Below are positions 22,820-34,714 of a stretch of DNA of 64,000 nt, in pieces (position 1 is the stretch's first letter; each line of letters opens with the position of its first letter). The notes under the pieces were generated by a model that saw nothing but the letters and a program-made list of their open reading frames with translations, was not told the origin of the DNA and did no database searches. This DNA is from Carnegiea gigantea. Lineage: Eukaryota; Streptophyta; Magnoliopsida; Caryophyllales; Cactaceae. The position numbers were made by a program, and so were the translations under genes. Where the stretch lies: the NCBI GenBank assembly GCA_029747015.1, contig JAKOGI010001173.1, forward strand, positions 62,001 through 126,000. The letters are read 5' to 3'.

Positions 22820-24390
22820 AAGACCATTTCTAATAATGATTCTCATGATACACTTGAGTATTGTTTATTAAATGATGGTACTACTCGAGATGAAAACCCA
22901 AAAGTAGTAATGTGTGCTCAATTCCTGGAAGCTTCTCCGCCAGTTAGCCTAACTTTTGCTATGATCGAATCGCTAGTGCATGACGAAGCATCCTCAACAG
23001 ATAAGGAATGTGCCCCCGAGGTAGAACTAAAACCTCTTCCTTCCTCTTTGAGGTATGAGTCCAGTCCATGAAAGAAATGTGGTAAAGAAATTGAACACCA
23101 AAGGAAGTTGAACACTTATATATAAGATGTGGTAATGAAAGAAATTTTTCTTAAAGCAGGCATTGTCTACCTTATCTCTGATAGTAAGTGGATAAGTCCA
23201 GTCCATGTGTCCCTAAAAAGGGGGAATGACAGTTGTAAAAAATAAAAATAATGAACTCATACCTGCTAGGACAATTATTAGTTAGTGCATGTGCACAGGC
23301 TATATGAAATCGAATAAAGCCACTTGTAAGGACCATTTTCCCCTACCTTTCCTCGACCAAATGCTCGAAAGGGTGCTAAAGAACTCTTATTTTTGCTACT
23401 TAGATGGCTATTTATGATTTTTTTTCAAATCCCTATTCACGCTAGTGACCACTTTACTTGTCCATGCGGTACATTTGCTTATAGGAGAATGTCATTTAGG
23501 CAGTGCAATGCCCCTGCCACATTTCAACAATGCATGATAGCGATTGTTTCTGATTTTATTAAGGGTGTGATGGAAGTCTTTCTCGATGATTTTTTTGTAT
23601 ATGGTAGAACTTTTGATTATTACTTGAATAATTTGCTTAAAGTCATGCAAAGCTGTGAACATATGAATTGGTCTTGAATTAGAAAAAGTGTCATTTTATG
23701 GTATAGGAGGGGGTTCTTTTAGGCAATATTATTTCAAATAGGGGCATTTAAGTTGATGAGACAAAGGTAGAGAAAATACAGAAATTACTTCCACCTTCTT
23801 CTGCAAAGGGTGCAAGGACTTTTCTTAGACACATTGGTTTCTACTGACGATTCATAAAAGATTTTTTGAAAATTGCAAAATCTCTCACCCATTTGCTTGT
23901 TAAAGATGTGCCCTTTGAATTTAATGAAGACTGTTTAAGTGCCGTTCACAGGTTGAAGGAGGCTTTGATTTCTGCCCTAATTATGCAGGCCCCGAATTGG
24001 GAGTTACCTTTTGAGGTCATATGTGATGCCAGTGGGAGCCTTAGGCCATCTACTATGCAAGCCGGACTCTGGATGATGCTCAAATGAATTATGCCACAGT
24101 TGAGAAAGCGTTCCTAGCTGTTGTGTCTGCATTTGGTCAATTCTAAGTTGATAATTTTTACAGATTATGCCGCATTGAAACATCTCTTGAAGAAGTCCGA
24201 CTCTAAGCCTCATCTCATTTGCTAGGTATTTCCTCTCTAAGAGTTTGATTTGGAAATTCGGGACAAATCAGATCATAAAAATATAGTTGTGGACCACTTA
24301 TCCGGCGTAGCTCCCGAGGCCACTCCAACAGAGGAACTTCCCATAGATGACTATTTTCCTGTTGACCAACTCCTTGCAGTATCTCCCCAA
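22820..24390 (+). pseudogene. Athila-type reverse transcriptase and RNase H (element C)
   Basis: The RT part contains PLPFLDQMLERV (about 23345), CPCGTFAYRRMSFRQCNAPA (about 23460) and the catalytic-type VFLDDF (about 23578; the family usually has MDD). After a thumb region with shifts, RNase H appears as VPFEFNEDCLSAVHRLKEAL (about 23908), ELPFEVICDASGS and then FDLEIRDKSDHKN (about 24247). The N-terminal RT fingers and the loop between DGY and TCPCG carry deletions or stops. No open frame covers a whole domain. Confidence 0.78.
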
Positions 24391-25522
24391 GCGGGCCATG
24401 ATATGCTGATTTGGTGAATTTCAATGTGCGCGGAGTTATCCCATCTGGGTTATCTTATCAGCAATGAAAGACATTCCTTTCTAATGCAAAATATTATATG
24501 TGGGAAGAGCCTCTACTCTATAAGCTATGTGGAGGTAGAGTATATAGAATATGTTTGCCGAAAGATGGGGTTCCTGCTATCCTCCACCATTGCCATACCT
24601 CAACTTATGTTGGACACTTTGGACCCGACAACACTATAGTTAAGGTGCTTCAAGCTGGTTTTATCGGCCCACTCTTTTTAAAGATGCCAGAACCTTCATT
24701 ATGTGTTATGATGGATGCTAACGATCGGGGAACATTTCCGAAAGGCATGACATGTCTCAAAGTGGGATTCTTGGCATAGAGCTTTTTGACATTTGGGAAA
24801 TTGACTTTACGAGACCATTTCCTCCTTCTCACAATAACATTTATACCCTCGTGGCGGTTGATTATGTTTCCAAGTGGGTAGAAGCTATTGTCTCTCCTGC
24901 TAATGTTTCCAAGGTGGTAATTAAGTTTCTTAAAAAGAACATATTTACAAGGTTTGGCACACCAAGAACTCTTTTGAGTGATAATGAGACTCATTTTTGC
25001 AACAAGCCACTTGAGTCCGTCTTAAAGAAGTATGGGGTTTTTCATAAAATTGTTATGCCCTATCATCCACAAACTAGTGATTAAGTTGAGTTATCTGATC
25101 GAACGTTTAAAAGAATTTTGGAAAAAACAGTCAATCGGTCCTGAAAGGATTTGTCTAAAAAGCTTGACGGTGCACTTTGGGCTTCTCGAATTGCTTATAA
25201 AACTCCTTTCGGTGCTACTCCATACCACTTAGTTTTCGAAAAATCTTGCCATTTCCTGGTTGACTCAAAATAGAAGGCATATTGGGCAATTAGAACTCTA
25301 AGCTTAAATCTTAAGGCAGCCAGTGAGAAGTGGCTTTTTCAGTTGAATGAGTTAGATGTGTCACGTCTTGAGGCCCATGAAAGCTCGAGAATTTATAAGG
25401 AAGGGACTAACCACTGGCTTGCAAGCATATTATGAAGAAAAGATTTGATGCAGGTGAGTCTGCTTGTTGTTTGATTCTATGTTGCAGTTATGTCCGGGCA
25501 AGCTGAGATCTTGGTAGTCGGG
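24391..25522 (+). pseudogene. Athila-type integrase (element C)
   Basis: The zinc-binding part (HHCHTSTYVGHFGPDNT) is at about 24585. The core is at 24752-25084 (IWEIDFTRPFPPSHNN with the first Asp, LLSDNETHFCNK with the second Asp, MPYHPQTSD). It stops just before the segment with the catalytic Glu, which continues in another frame. The C-terminal part with NLKAASEKWLFQLNELD lies at about 25305. Strand transfer activity is impossible in this copy. The sequence is cut at 25522 by the D LTR. Confidence 0.78.
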
Positions 25523-26242
25523 TGATAAGTGCTTCATATGTACATCTTTTTAGGCTATTTTGCCTCGTTTTTATGAGAATTCTGTGCTTAATGATGTTAT
25601 TTACTCTCCTGTTCTCGATTTATACTTGGCCGTAGCTGTTTTATATGTTTTGCAGAATTTTTAGTCTTTTTACCCAGCATTTGACCTTTAATGGCTATGT
25701 TTTGACCTCCCACATGGTCATCCATGTTATGCCACGATTGTAGAGTAAAGAAAGAGAAAAAATCTGGATCCAGCACAGACCACGGTTCGACTGTGTGAAC
25801 CCCATGGATCATAGTATGCCTGTAACTGTTGCCTCTTCGTTTTTCCTTGGCTGTGTGGCTGAGATCAACCGAAATTTTTTTTGAATAGTGATGTTCAGCA
25901 GTGAAGGAAGAGCACTCCAAGGCATCCCAAGCAAGAAAGCAAGTGGAATTAGCCTAGTTTAGTTTAGTTTAGTTTCGCTCAAATTTTGTTCTTTGCTTAG
26001 TTTTATGTGAGTTTTGAGTGTGAGAATTTTGATCCTGAGGAAGTTCTGAAGCCCTTGGTGAAGGCCATCATAGTCAAGTCCCTTCTGCTCAAGAATTTCC
26101 CCATTTTTTTGGCTAGTTTATCTTTTTTCATGTCTTACTAGTTTTCTTAGTCTAGAAATTTAGTAGTTTACAGAATTGTTATTGGATAATGATTTGATTT
26201 AAAGAATTGTGCTTTTTTTCATCATTAGTTTGATTTCGTTCT
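25523..26242 (+). repeat. LTR of element D, first part
   Basis: Starts TGATAAGTGCTTCATATG and is colinear with 4506-5230. It is interrupted at CGTTC (26238-26242) by array X and resumes at 62599. Without the insertion the two parts make about 1266 bp, matching the 1271-bp LTR at 4506. Confidence 0.93.
26238..26242. other. Target site duplication of array X (left)
   Basis: CGTTC, repeated at 62594-62598. The homologous uninterrupted LTR at about 5226-5231 reads CATTC. Confidence 0.92.
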
Positions 26243-27535
26243 GATACGTTCGCAAGCGCACGGTGGTTTTGTAGCAATCAAGGTCGATCCCACAGAGACT
26301 AGTGAAACTAGTGGGTTATAACCCCTAAAAATTGCTAAGCGAATCAAAATTCAAATGGTTTCGAATTAACAATTTCTAATACACTAATTGTAAATCAATT
26401 AAGGAAAAATGTCTTGGAATTTTCATAGTTATGAAAGGGAACTCAATCAAAATGATAAACATGTGCCTTCCTCTAATTGGTTAATTTTGAGGAATTGCAA
26501 TCTATATAGAAATTCAGTCCATTCTTTCGAAATCAACCAATTTGCCTAAAATAAGCAAATGTCGCTCTTTCAAGCTAATTTTTGATTACTTAATTCGAGT
26601 TCTCCTAACTTCACAATCTTTTTTTCGAGGCGATGCAACGATAGGTTCTAACAAGCAGTCCAACAGTCAAATGTCATCTTATAAATATTCACTTGATTGT
26701 TTCAAGTGCGTGCAAGCAAATTTCGGCTAAAAATCAACTCACAACATATCAAACACTTGATGGAACGAAATCAAACCAATCATGAAAATAAGCACAATTG
26801 TATAGATTAAAGCATGATTCAATAAAAATTTCCACAAACTACTAAATCCTTAAACAAAATTAACTACTTACACATAATCAAAGATTAAATAACTAACTAC
26901 TCTAAAATGATAAATCTAAAGAGGAAAGAGAAGAGAAGAGAGAAGAATTGCTCAGCTAAAAATCGCGCTTGAATCTGTCGATCGCAAACCCAGGATGGAA
27001 TCCTTGTAAGACTTCACCTCAACTCTATCTCACTCTCTCTCCAATCTAAACTAATCCTAATCTACTAGAAGAGAGAAAAGGACTATAACATGAGATGATG
27101 GGGTGTGTGTGAGGATTAGAGCCCCCTTTTCACAGTAAAATTCTGGAAGACGAATAGCCATGCGTAATAAGGGAATAATAACCGCTAGGAAGTCGAAGAG
27201 CTTGCGAGAAAATAAAAACCTTCACATGAAATGAAGACACCACGGACCGTGGGACTCACCACAGATCGACCGTGGTGTCCACTGCCTCGTCATTCTTCTG
27301 CTCTTCGTTCTTCCACGGGCGTGGCAACTTAGGGGTATCCGTGGAGAGCCTAAAATACACTCATTTATGGGCCAAACCTGGGGTCAAATAGTTCAAAAAC
27401 CTGCGAAACACATAAAAGAACCATACTCGAGCGTAAAATGGGAGAAGGAGTATAAATTATAACATAAAGCATAGAATTTTCCCTAGAAATGAAGCAAAAT
27501 AAGCCTAAAATGATATACGCTTTAAGCACTTATCA
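26243..27535 (-). repeat. Array X LTR 1
   Basis: TGATACG...CTTATCA on the + strand, 1293 bp. It contains CCACGGACCGTGG at about 27236-27250. It is the 3' LTR of unit X3. Confidence 0.92.
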
Positions 27536-28479
27536 AACTCCCCTATGCTTAAACTGGTACTTGTCCTCAAGCAAACACTAGAGAAAACCAATCAGGGAAG
27601 ATGCAACGGAACAACCTCTTTAAAATGTGCAAACCATAGCATGTTATAAGCAAGAATAACAATCAACGGCAACCCCAAGTATTGCGCAAAACATTTCCAA
27701 ATCAAAAGCAAACGAACGTTTTCGAAAAAGTATAAGGCCATGAGCTAGATATCAAACTTGACTCCCCCAAAGAACCACAAAGCATATCATACAAGCACAT
27801 GGAATTGAGTAGAACCAAATGGACTAGTAGAACCTCACTTTTGGGAAATGTGAATCACTCCCGCTCATGTGTTTGAAATATATTAGAGGTTCACTTAAGA
27901 CTCATTCTAAAGATGCAATCTATGATAGGCTTGACAAGACTCTTTAATTCTCCCCCCTAAAATACAATATGCATAAGACAATCAAGATGACTTTATTTGG
28001 GTTGTAATTTGGGCTATAAGGGTTGAGGGAAAGAGGTGGAAAAATGAATTTTGGCAATGTGGAGCTACTTAGCTAAGTGACTAGGGAGCACCCAACAAAA
28101 CACCAAGCAACTATGAAAATCACTAACACACCAAACCTCAAAATACAATGAACATATCCCAATCAGTTATGTAGGAAATGAGTCGATAAAGAAGGAACAC
28201 AAGCTATCAACGTACCTCAGGCCAAACACTTAGTTTTTTTTTTTTGGTGCTTTTTTTTCTACGATTTTCCTTTTTTTTCCCTCTTTTTTTTTTTCTTTGT
28301 TTTTTGTTTACAACATGATTTTTTTTGTTCTTGTACTTTTTCGTCTTCTACTTTTTTTCCTTTTTTTGGTTTTTTTTCTTTTTCGGGAAGTAAAAGGAAA
28401 ATTGCATTACTGAAAGGCATAGGATCACTAACTATCAGCTCACAACCGAATTTGTATGTATACAATCCAAAAAAGAGGA
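27536..28479 (-). other. 3' untranslated part of unit X3
   Basis: No gene. A polypurine tract (AACTCCCCTATGC on the + strand) lies next to the LTR. A T-rich tract (28230-28390; A-rich in element orientation) corresponds to those at 54478-54640 and 58900-59040 and to the A-rich tract of element A. It is interrupted at 28479 by element M. Confidence 0.8.
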
Positions 28480-29899
28480 TGTTGATTTAGAGAGTACACA
28501 ACCACAAGAGGGGGGTGAATTGTGGTGTCCGATTTTCGCAAGTTGCTGGCAAACAATCTTAGGCCCTGTTCGCACAGGTTGTTCCTGAGATAAGCAGAAG
28601 CGAAAATCCAACAAAATTGAATGCGGAAATAATGGACACAGGATTTTTACGTGGAAAACACCTCTAGCCCAACTGAGGTTAAAAACCACGACCTACCTCC
28701 TGTAGGATTTAAACACTTCACTAAACGGGCTAATCACGTTACAATAGTAACACACCTTGTTACAAATTGCAACCCACGTAACCGTCTTCCCTAAGACAGG
28801 TTACCCCACGTCCAAAATCCCCTTGATTTGGACACACACTCAACTCACTTTTGTGAAAGAAGAGTATAAAGAAAAACACCCTATTACAATGCTTCTCAAC
28901 TAAGCTAATATAGGGTACAATGAAATCCTAGTATGCCAACTTTGAAAGCTCAAATAACTCACTCACTAGACACGGTTTTCTTTTCAAACTTTTAAGCTCA
29001 TGAACACTGAATTTTTCTTTTTGAAAACCGATGCTTCTATCGTTCTAAGAAGCGACTTTATATAGTGCTTGGAAAAACAATTCCTCAAATTTTTGGAAAC
29101 TAAAATCTCTAAAGAATATAGAATTCTTTAGCCACAAGGGATGAGGAAACATGAGCTGGAAACACTTCCTAAACCGTGTGCATAAGGCGGTGATTCTCAG
29201 CAACTAGCCCATGTTTTTCTCAACAACCTTATCCACTTGCCAAAAATTGGATATTCTTTTTATTCAAAAAGATTTTGCAAATCCCCTTAGATTTTAATAA
29301 CCGTTTTTAGGATAAGGGGTAAGATACTCCATAAAAAATCTTTCTTGCAAATCTTTGAAGAAGCTGCTCAAAATCCAAAAGATAAAAATCGTGCAAAACA
29401 GTCTTTTGCACCTTATTCTGGGAACACCCTGATCACCCCTGTTTCCAGGATTGTTCTGAAGGGTGATCCGAAATATTTACCAAAAGAAAACAAAACCGTT
29501 TCAAGTAAGTGGTAAGTTAAGAGTTTCTGATTGGCATATTAAGAAGAGTCTAAAAATATAAAACCAAATTAAATCAAAACATCTTGTTGTAACCACTAGT
29601 CATCTTGTAGAAAGATGAATATGCTGCAAACACTTCACAGGACTTGTTCCTCACGGCTGCACTTATATCTTATACTTCAAACACTTCACAGGACATGTTT
29701 CAAACACCTTACAGAGCCTGTTCCTCATGGTTGTTCTTACATCGCTGACTTGAGTACCTGTTCTTGATAAACCATTAGTCAAGTAGTTTTAATATATTGA
29801 AAAACAGCAGTAAGACCCTGTTGGTAAAGCCTGTTTGGAACAACAACAACTACTACAACACTTGGATTTGTTATCATCAAAACCTTATACATTCTAACA
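28480..29899 (-). repeat. 3' LTR of element M
   Basis: TGTTGATTTAG...ATTCTAACA on the + strand. It is rich in TGTTC/GAACA words. A polypurine tract (AATTCCCCCTTTTTGATG on the + strand) follows at 29900-29917. Confidence 0.93.
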
Positions 29900-30383
29900 A
29901 ATTCCCCCTTTTTGATGATGACAAACCAAGTGACCATATTGACTTTCAAGGACAATTGAAGTGATTAGTGCCAATTATTTATAGGACCGACAATTCACAT
30001 GAAGCAGTTAGTATCGAAAAAGTGTAAGAAATTTAACTCGTCCATGGCAAAACTAAAACAATATTGGTCAACCTATCTTCCCCCTTTTGGCATCATTAAA
30101 AAGTAGGGGCGAACAGTCAAACATAGGGTGTTTGCGATCACCACCACTTGGGTAAGGGAGGAAAGTCAACAGGCGATACACTCAAGTGTGTTGGTACGGT
30201 AATGAGATTGGCCATCCTAGTCACACACAAGCAATTCACAACAGAAAGCAAGCAAGGCAAAGCCAATCAAAAAACAAGATAACCTGTCATTCACCAAACG
30301 AATGCAACAGAAAGTACAAACTAGCAAGAGAGGATAACCAAGAGAAGTGAGAACAGGCTATGAGAACAACAGATGGGGGGTGA
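29900..30383 (-). other. 3' untranslated region and polypurine tract of element M
   Basis: Noncoding. It begins with the polypurine tract next to the LTR (on the minus strand CATCAAAAAGGGGGAATT), nearly identical to that of P at 42370-42388. Nothing else is recognised. Confidence 0.75.
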
Positions 30384-32362
30384 TCAGAGAGCAGGAGCGG
30401 AAAATTTTGCTGAGAGGGAAGAGAGAAGGGCGAGGAGATCTTCATGGCGTTTAGCGTTTAGAGCTTTTTCCTTATCCAGGGCAGCATTTACAGCAGTAAG
30501 CTCAGCACTGAGTCGAGAGTTTTCTCCCAAAGCAGCCTCAAGCTTAACTGAGGAACTGCCAGGAACAGGAGGACGGGTTGTTCTGGTCCCCTGTTCTGAG
30601 GCAGACCCCTCAATCAAAGCATACCCACACCCCATAAGTGTGTTACTCCCAATCTCATCGATGAACTGAGCTCCCACCTTCTTCTGTAGAGTCACCCCAA
30701 AGTGCTCAAACACACTAGTCAGGAAGAAGCCGTACCCCAGGTCATATTCCCTGGAGGTGTTTGCAATTCTTGCAATATGTCGAATCATGATGGTGGGAAG
30801 GTTGATTTGCTCTTCCTTGTCCATCAGATCCATCAAACATTGATCCATGGCATCAGCAAATTGCGACCCTGGCCCCTGGGGATGACATTCTTGATTACAA
30901 ACTAGAATATCAATTGATGGAGCGATGTCATGTCCCCTTTCTTCACGGACTTGGGTGTTTGGAGGCTTGATTGCTGGCTAAATTTTTGGGCGAGCTCCAG
31001 CAGCCTGGCTGTCCCTAGAATAGTCTTGTCTTCTCTCACATATATATCAAAGCCCGAGGAGGGAATCCCCAGAATTTCCCCTAATATCTTCGCATCAAAG
31101 CGAAGCTATTGCCCATTAACAATACTTGTCACCACTCCTTCGGTGACAGTGCAGTTGGCATAGAACTCTGCCAACTCATGTACAGAACACCCCAGCTGGG
31201 TGTTTGTAAACAGCTCATACCACCCCTGTGCACGCAGCTTGTGCAGAAACACCCCCAGACCTTGTTCCTCAAAATATTGTACCTTGATAATTTTGCCCCT
31301 GACTACCTATCTCTGAAGCAGTTGGGTCAGTTTGGCTAAGATTGCGGATGGGGTAGACTTCTTGGCTCTTTTAGGTTGAGGCTCAGTAGGAGGGTATTGG
31401 GTGGAGGCGTGTTTGAGAGAGGCTTTTCTCTTGGGAGTTTTGAGGGGTGATGGTTTGGAGGGTAAAGTGGAGGTTGATTTTGGTGCAGGCAGAGGCTTAT
31501 CCTCTGAGGACTCTGAGAATACGGGAGTGCCCTGTTTGAAGGTGGTGTTCTCAGTGTCGCTATCTGATGAAGGCTCAGAGGAGGAATCAATTTCCTCAAC
31601 AACAGGGGATGACTGTTTGGCAGGACGAGGTGTGGAGTGGAAGGCAATTCGGGCTGATTTTCGAGTTAGCCTATTTGTGGGTTTGGCCGAAGAGGGGATT
31701 TGTGGTTTTAGTTTGACAAGGGTTTCACTTTTTGAGGGTTCTTCAGTCTGGCCGCTTTTAGGCCTTGATGGTGGTCGTGTTCTTGGCATTCTAGTACGCC
31801 TAGCCACAATTTTGTACCTTTTGCATTTCTCACCGATTTGTGTTACCGGTGTGGTTTGTGCAAGCTTGATAGGAGACTCCTCCATTTGACCACTACTTCC
31901 CCCTTCGTCTTTTGACAAATCCTCCCTTAGGTCATCCTTAAAAACTTCAGGCCCTGTTTCGGCCCCTGTTTCCTGCTCTGGGAACAGCCCAAGTGAACTG
32001 ATGTCATCTAGTCCATGATCGAACCGAAAGATTTCATCTAAAGGCCCAATTTCTCTTTCAGATGCCCCAACAGGTTCTTGGGGTTTACATGCCCCCGTTT
32101 CTCCAAACAAAATCAATTCCCACCCAAATTTGTAAGGGATGTCTTCCAATTTCAGATTCACTGTTCTAAGGTCGATGCTTTTCAAAAACCCAAAAGGTTT
32201 ATAGACAATGGGTCGAGAAGGTTCAGTAGTTTTACCTTCCATGAGGGCCGTCAGAAATTGTGTAGGCACAAACAAGGCTGTGGTTGTTTGCAAGGCTGTG
32301 CTCTGTGTCTGGTTGCCCTGAGTCGAGGTCGAGGAGCTCTCGGAGCTAATGGGAGACGCCAT
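30384..32362 (-). pseudogene. Extra ORF after pol of element M (plant mobile-element protein, broken)
   Basis: Starts MASPISSESSSTSTQG at 32362. The first open stretch (351 residues, to 31307) has YKPFGFLKSIDLRTVNLK, a basic KIVARRTRMPRTR patch and long Ser/Pro/Lys-rich low-complexity sequence. After a stop, a globular part follows (RAQGWYELF, ELAEFYANC, LGIPSSGFDIYVREDK), which I take as the putative plant transposon protein type (Pfam Transposase_32). Then come MIRHIARIANTSREYDLGYGF and a C-terminal coiled coil (30384-30600) with RHEDLLALLSS. Stops lie at 31307-31309 and at two or more places in the globular part, with a frame change near 30850. Function unknown; SIRE elements carry an ORF in this place that has been called env-like, but I see no clear signal peptide or membrane segment. 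Confidence 0.78.
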
Positions 32363-32560
32363 TTTTCAGAGGAAGGAGAGAGATTAGGGTTTCTTGAACA
32401 GAGTTTCAGAGCAAGAGAGTTTCGTTGGAGGTGAGAGATTGAGCAAGAGAGCTTTAAAGAGAGAGACATGTGAAATCTTTAAAAGATTTTGCCCGTTTTG
32501 CAACGGGCTTTTGCATTTATTTAGGCCGCACACGCCTCGGGAAGAGATTAGCAATTTTCA
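32363..32560 (-). promoter_or_regulatory. Leader of the extra ORF with telo-box (element M)
   Basis: The minus strand has AAACCCTAA (32384-32392 on +) followed by TCTCTCTCC, then the start codon at 32362. Further up are CT-rich blocks and an A/T-rich CTAAATAAATGC (about 32515-32526). The telo-box and CT leader are also found before the P copy of the ORF. Confidence 0.5.
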
Positions 32561-32809
32561 ATTTGTTGCACATATTTGACAAACAAGAGGCGTACCTGTT
32601 TCTGGTGCTTGTTCTTGAGGTTACTTACTCGGTAACATGGGACAATAAGGGCAATCTCATTAGACCTCAACAGTGTCAGCAGGTTGCAAACCTCACATAT
32701 GCTAAACATAGCACAGAAGTTGATTGCAAACAAAAATTTTAACATGTTGTACCTGTAACTTTTAAATGTTGCAAACAGGGTGAGAGAACAGGTTGGTCAG
32801 GTTGTTCTA

Positions 32810-33052
32810 ATTAAGCCTAGTTCGAGTCTATTCCTTTCAAATTGTTCTCTACTCAATGCCTTGGTGAATATATCAGCAATTTGATTTTCAGTGGCACAAA
32901 AATTCATTGAGATCACTCCTTTTCAACATTGTCTCTTAAGAAATGATGACGAATGTCAATATGTTTTGTTCTTTTGTGTTGACATGGATTTTTGGCAATG
33001 TTAATTGCACTTGTATTGTCACAATAAATAGGAATGCATCCTATGTCAACAC
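32810..33052 (-). pseudogene. RNase H C-terminal end of element M pol
   Basis: On the minus strand this aligns with 39510-39760 of P: a [20 protein letters not shown] segment, then [14 protein letters not shown], a frameshift, and [11 protein letters not shown]. It is separated from the rest of M pol (43997 onwards) by element P. Confidence 0.85.
33048..33052. other. Target site duplication of element P (left)
   Basis: AACAC, repeated at 43997-44001, with the LTR ends TGTTGAG and CTCAACA between. Confidence 0.95.
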
Positions 33053-34658
33053 TGTTGAGTTATTATATTTAGTTTTGATGATAACAAATCCAAGTGTAAA
33101 AATTTGTCCTAATAATGTTGCTCCAAACACGGTCTCCAAACAGGCCTAACTGGTGTTCGTGTTCTTTATTATACTAACTGGTTTGCTACATGTGAGAACA
33201 AGTCTTCAAAACAGGTTTTACTTGGTGATTCTATATTAAGTCAAGAACACCATCTCGACAGTTGATTGTAAGGCATGTTCCTGAACTCTAGCAATGGGAA
33301 GAACAACCCCAGCAAACAAGGTGGCCTTGGTGTTCACAGCAGCACCATAAATCTTGGACAAGATGACATTCAAAACAAGAAGTCTTGGGTATATAGGTTT
33401 TATTTATTTAGACTCTTGTTAATATGCCAATATTGAAAACATCATTTTAAACACCTCTTGAATCGGTATTTGCGCTAAGTGCTTCAGAACACCAGTTGCG
33501 AACAACCCTGCGAACAGGGTGCCTAGGGTGTTTCTGAACTGCAGTAGCCACACCCGGTTATCTTTGAAAATTTATTTTAGTTGGCTAAGATCTCCAGATT
33601 ACTTTCCTTGAATTTCAAAACTGCTATTTCTCTGGAAAGGATATTTCTTGAAAATATTTTGGGAGATTTTCGAAAATAAGTTTTGGAGATTTGCCAAAAC
33701 TTAAAGATTTCCTTTGACCATATTTTCGGATATGGTAAAGTTTCAAAAGCTGAAAATTTCTGGTTGCTTTTTTGAATCCACCTCACGGTTATGGGAAGAT
33801 AAGGGTTATCTTTTAAGATATCAAATCCCTTATATTTTGGCAAAATTTTATCACTAGCCGTAGGAGAACATTTCCTGATTGAAAATCGTTTTCTATACTT
33901 AGCTGATTCTGTGGCTTATGACCGTTGGTTTTTGTGTTTAAAAACCTCAGCTTTTTCTCTCCCAGTAGACACACAACACACGAGAAAAGAGCATATAGAA
34001 AACTCAGGTTGAATTTGCTTAAACACAGCTTTTTGAAAAATTCAGGAAAAATCAGAAAACTCGGTTTACACTCAAAGATTCTTGAGCTTCATTCTGAAAA
34101 GCAAACCGTGACAAGCTGTGTTTGATTTTGAGTTTTCAAACCATTGGCATAATAGGATCTTCATTGTACCTTACATCTGCTTAGTGAAGAAGCACCCCCT
34201 GTAAGGTGTTTGTAACCCTGATCTTGAATCAGAAAAGTGAGTGAGTGTGTCCTAGTCGTGTGGACTTGGACGTGTCTAATCTTGCGAAGGTTGGACGTGG
34301 TGTAACCTGTCTTTGGGAAGAAGGTTACGTGGTTGCAAGTTGTAACAAGGTGTGTTACATTTGTAACGTGTGAAGCCCGTTAGTGAAAGTGGTTAAATCC
34401 TACACGAGGTGGGTCGTGGTTTTTCACACCTCAGTTGGGCTAGAGGTGTTTTCCACGTAAAAATTGTGTGTGCTTTATTTTCGCATTTATCTTGGTGATT
34501 TTCGCATCTGCAATAATTGAGAACACCCCGTGCAAACAAGCTATCAGGGTGTTTGTCATTTGAGAACAACCTCTACTAGGGTGTTTGTTATTTACAACGC
34601 GAAAATCAGACACCACAATTCACCCCCCTCTTGTGGTTGTATACTCACGAACTCAACA
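33053..34658 (+). repeat. 5' LTR of element P
   Basis: TGTTGAGTTATT...ACTCAACA, 1606 bp. GGTATATAGG near 33387 could be a TATA element. GAACA/TGTTC occurs ten times between 33154 and 33516. Confidence 0.95.
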
Positions 34659-34660
34659 AG

Positions 34661-34672
34661 TGGTATCAGAGC
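34661..34672 (+). other. Primer binding site of element P (initiator tRNA-Met)
   Basis: TGGTATCAGAGC, the standard copia priming site, two bases after the LTR. Confidence 0.95.
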
Positions 34673-34714
34673 AGGTTCTCTTACAAAAGGTTAACACCTT
34701 GAGAGATTCTGAAG

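Larger units (their letters stand above)
19124..25522 (+). mobile_element. Athila-type element C (5' LTR to integrase), decayed
   Basis: The LTR at 19124 is followed by a gag-pro-RT-RNH-INT series in Athila order on the + strand. It is inserted in a Tat relic and is itself interrupted at 25522 by the LTR of element D. Its own 3' LTR is not in the window. It is the only gypsy element here with remains of every enzyme domain, although all frames are broken. Its LTR U3 is closer to that of array X than to A/B/D, so its family may have mobilised X. Confidence 0.8.

Noticed and set aside
31401..31889. 162-residue + strand open frame
   Set aside because: Antisense shadow of the low-complexity part of the M extra ORF.
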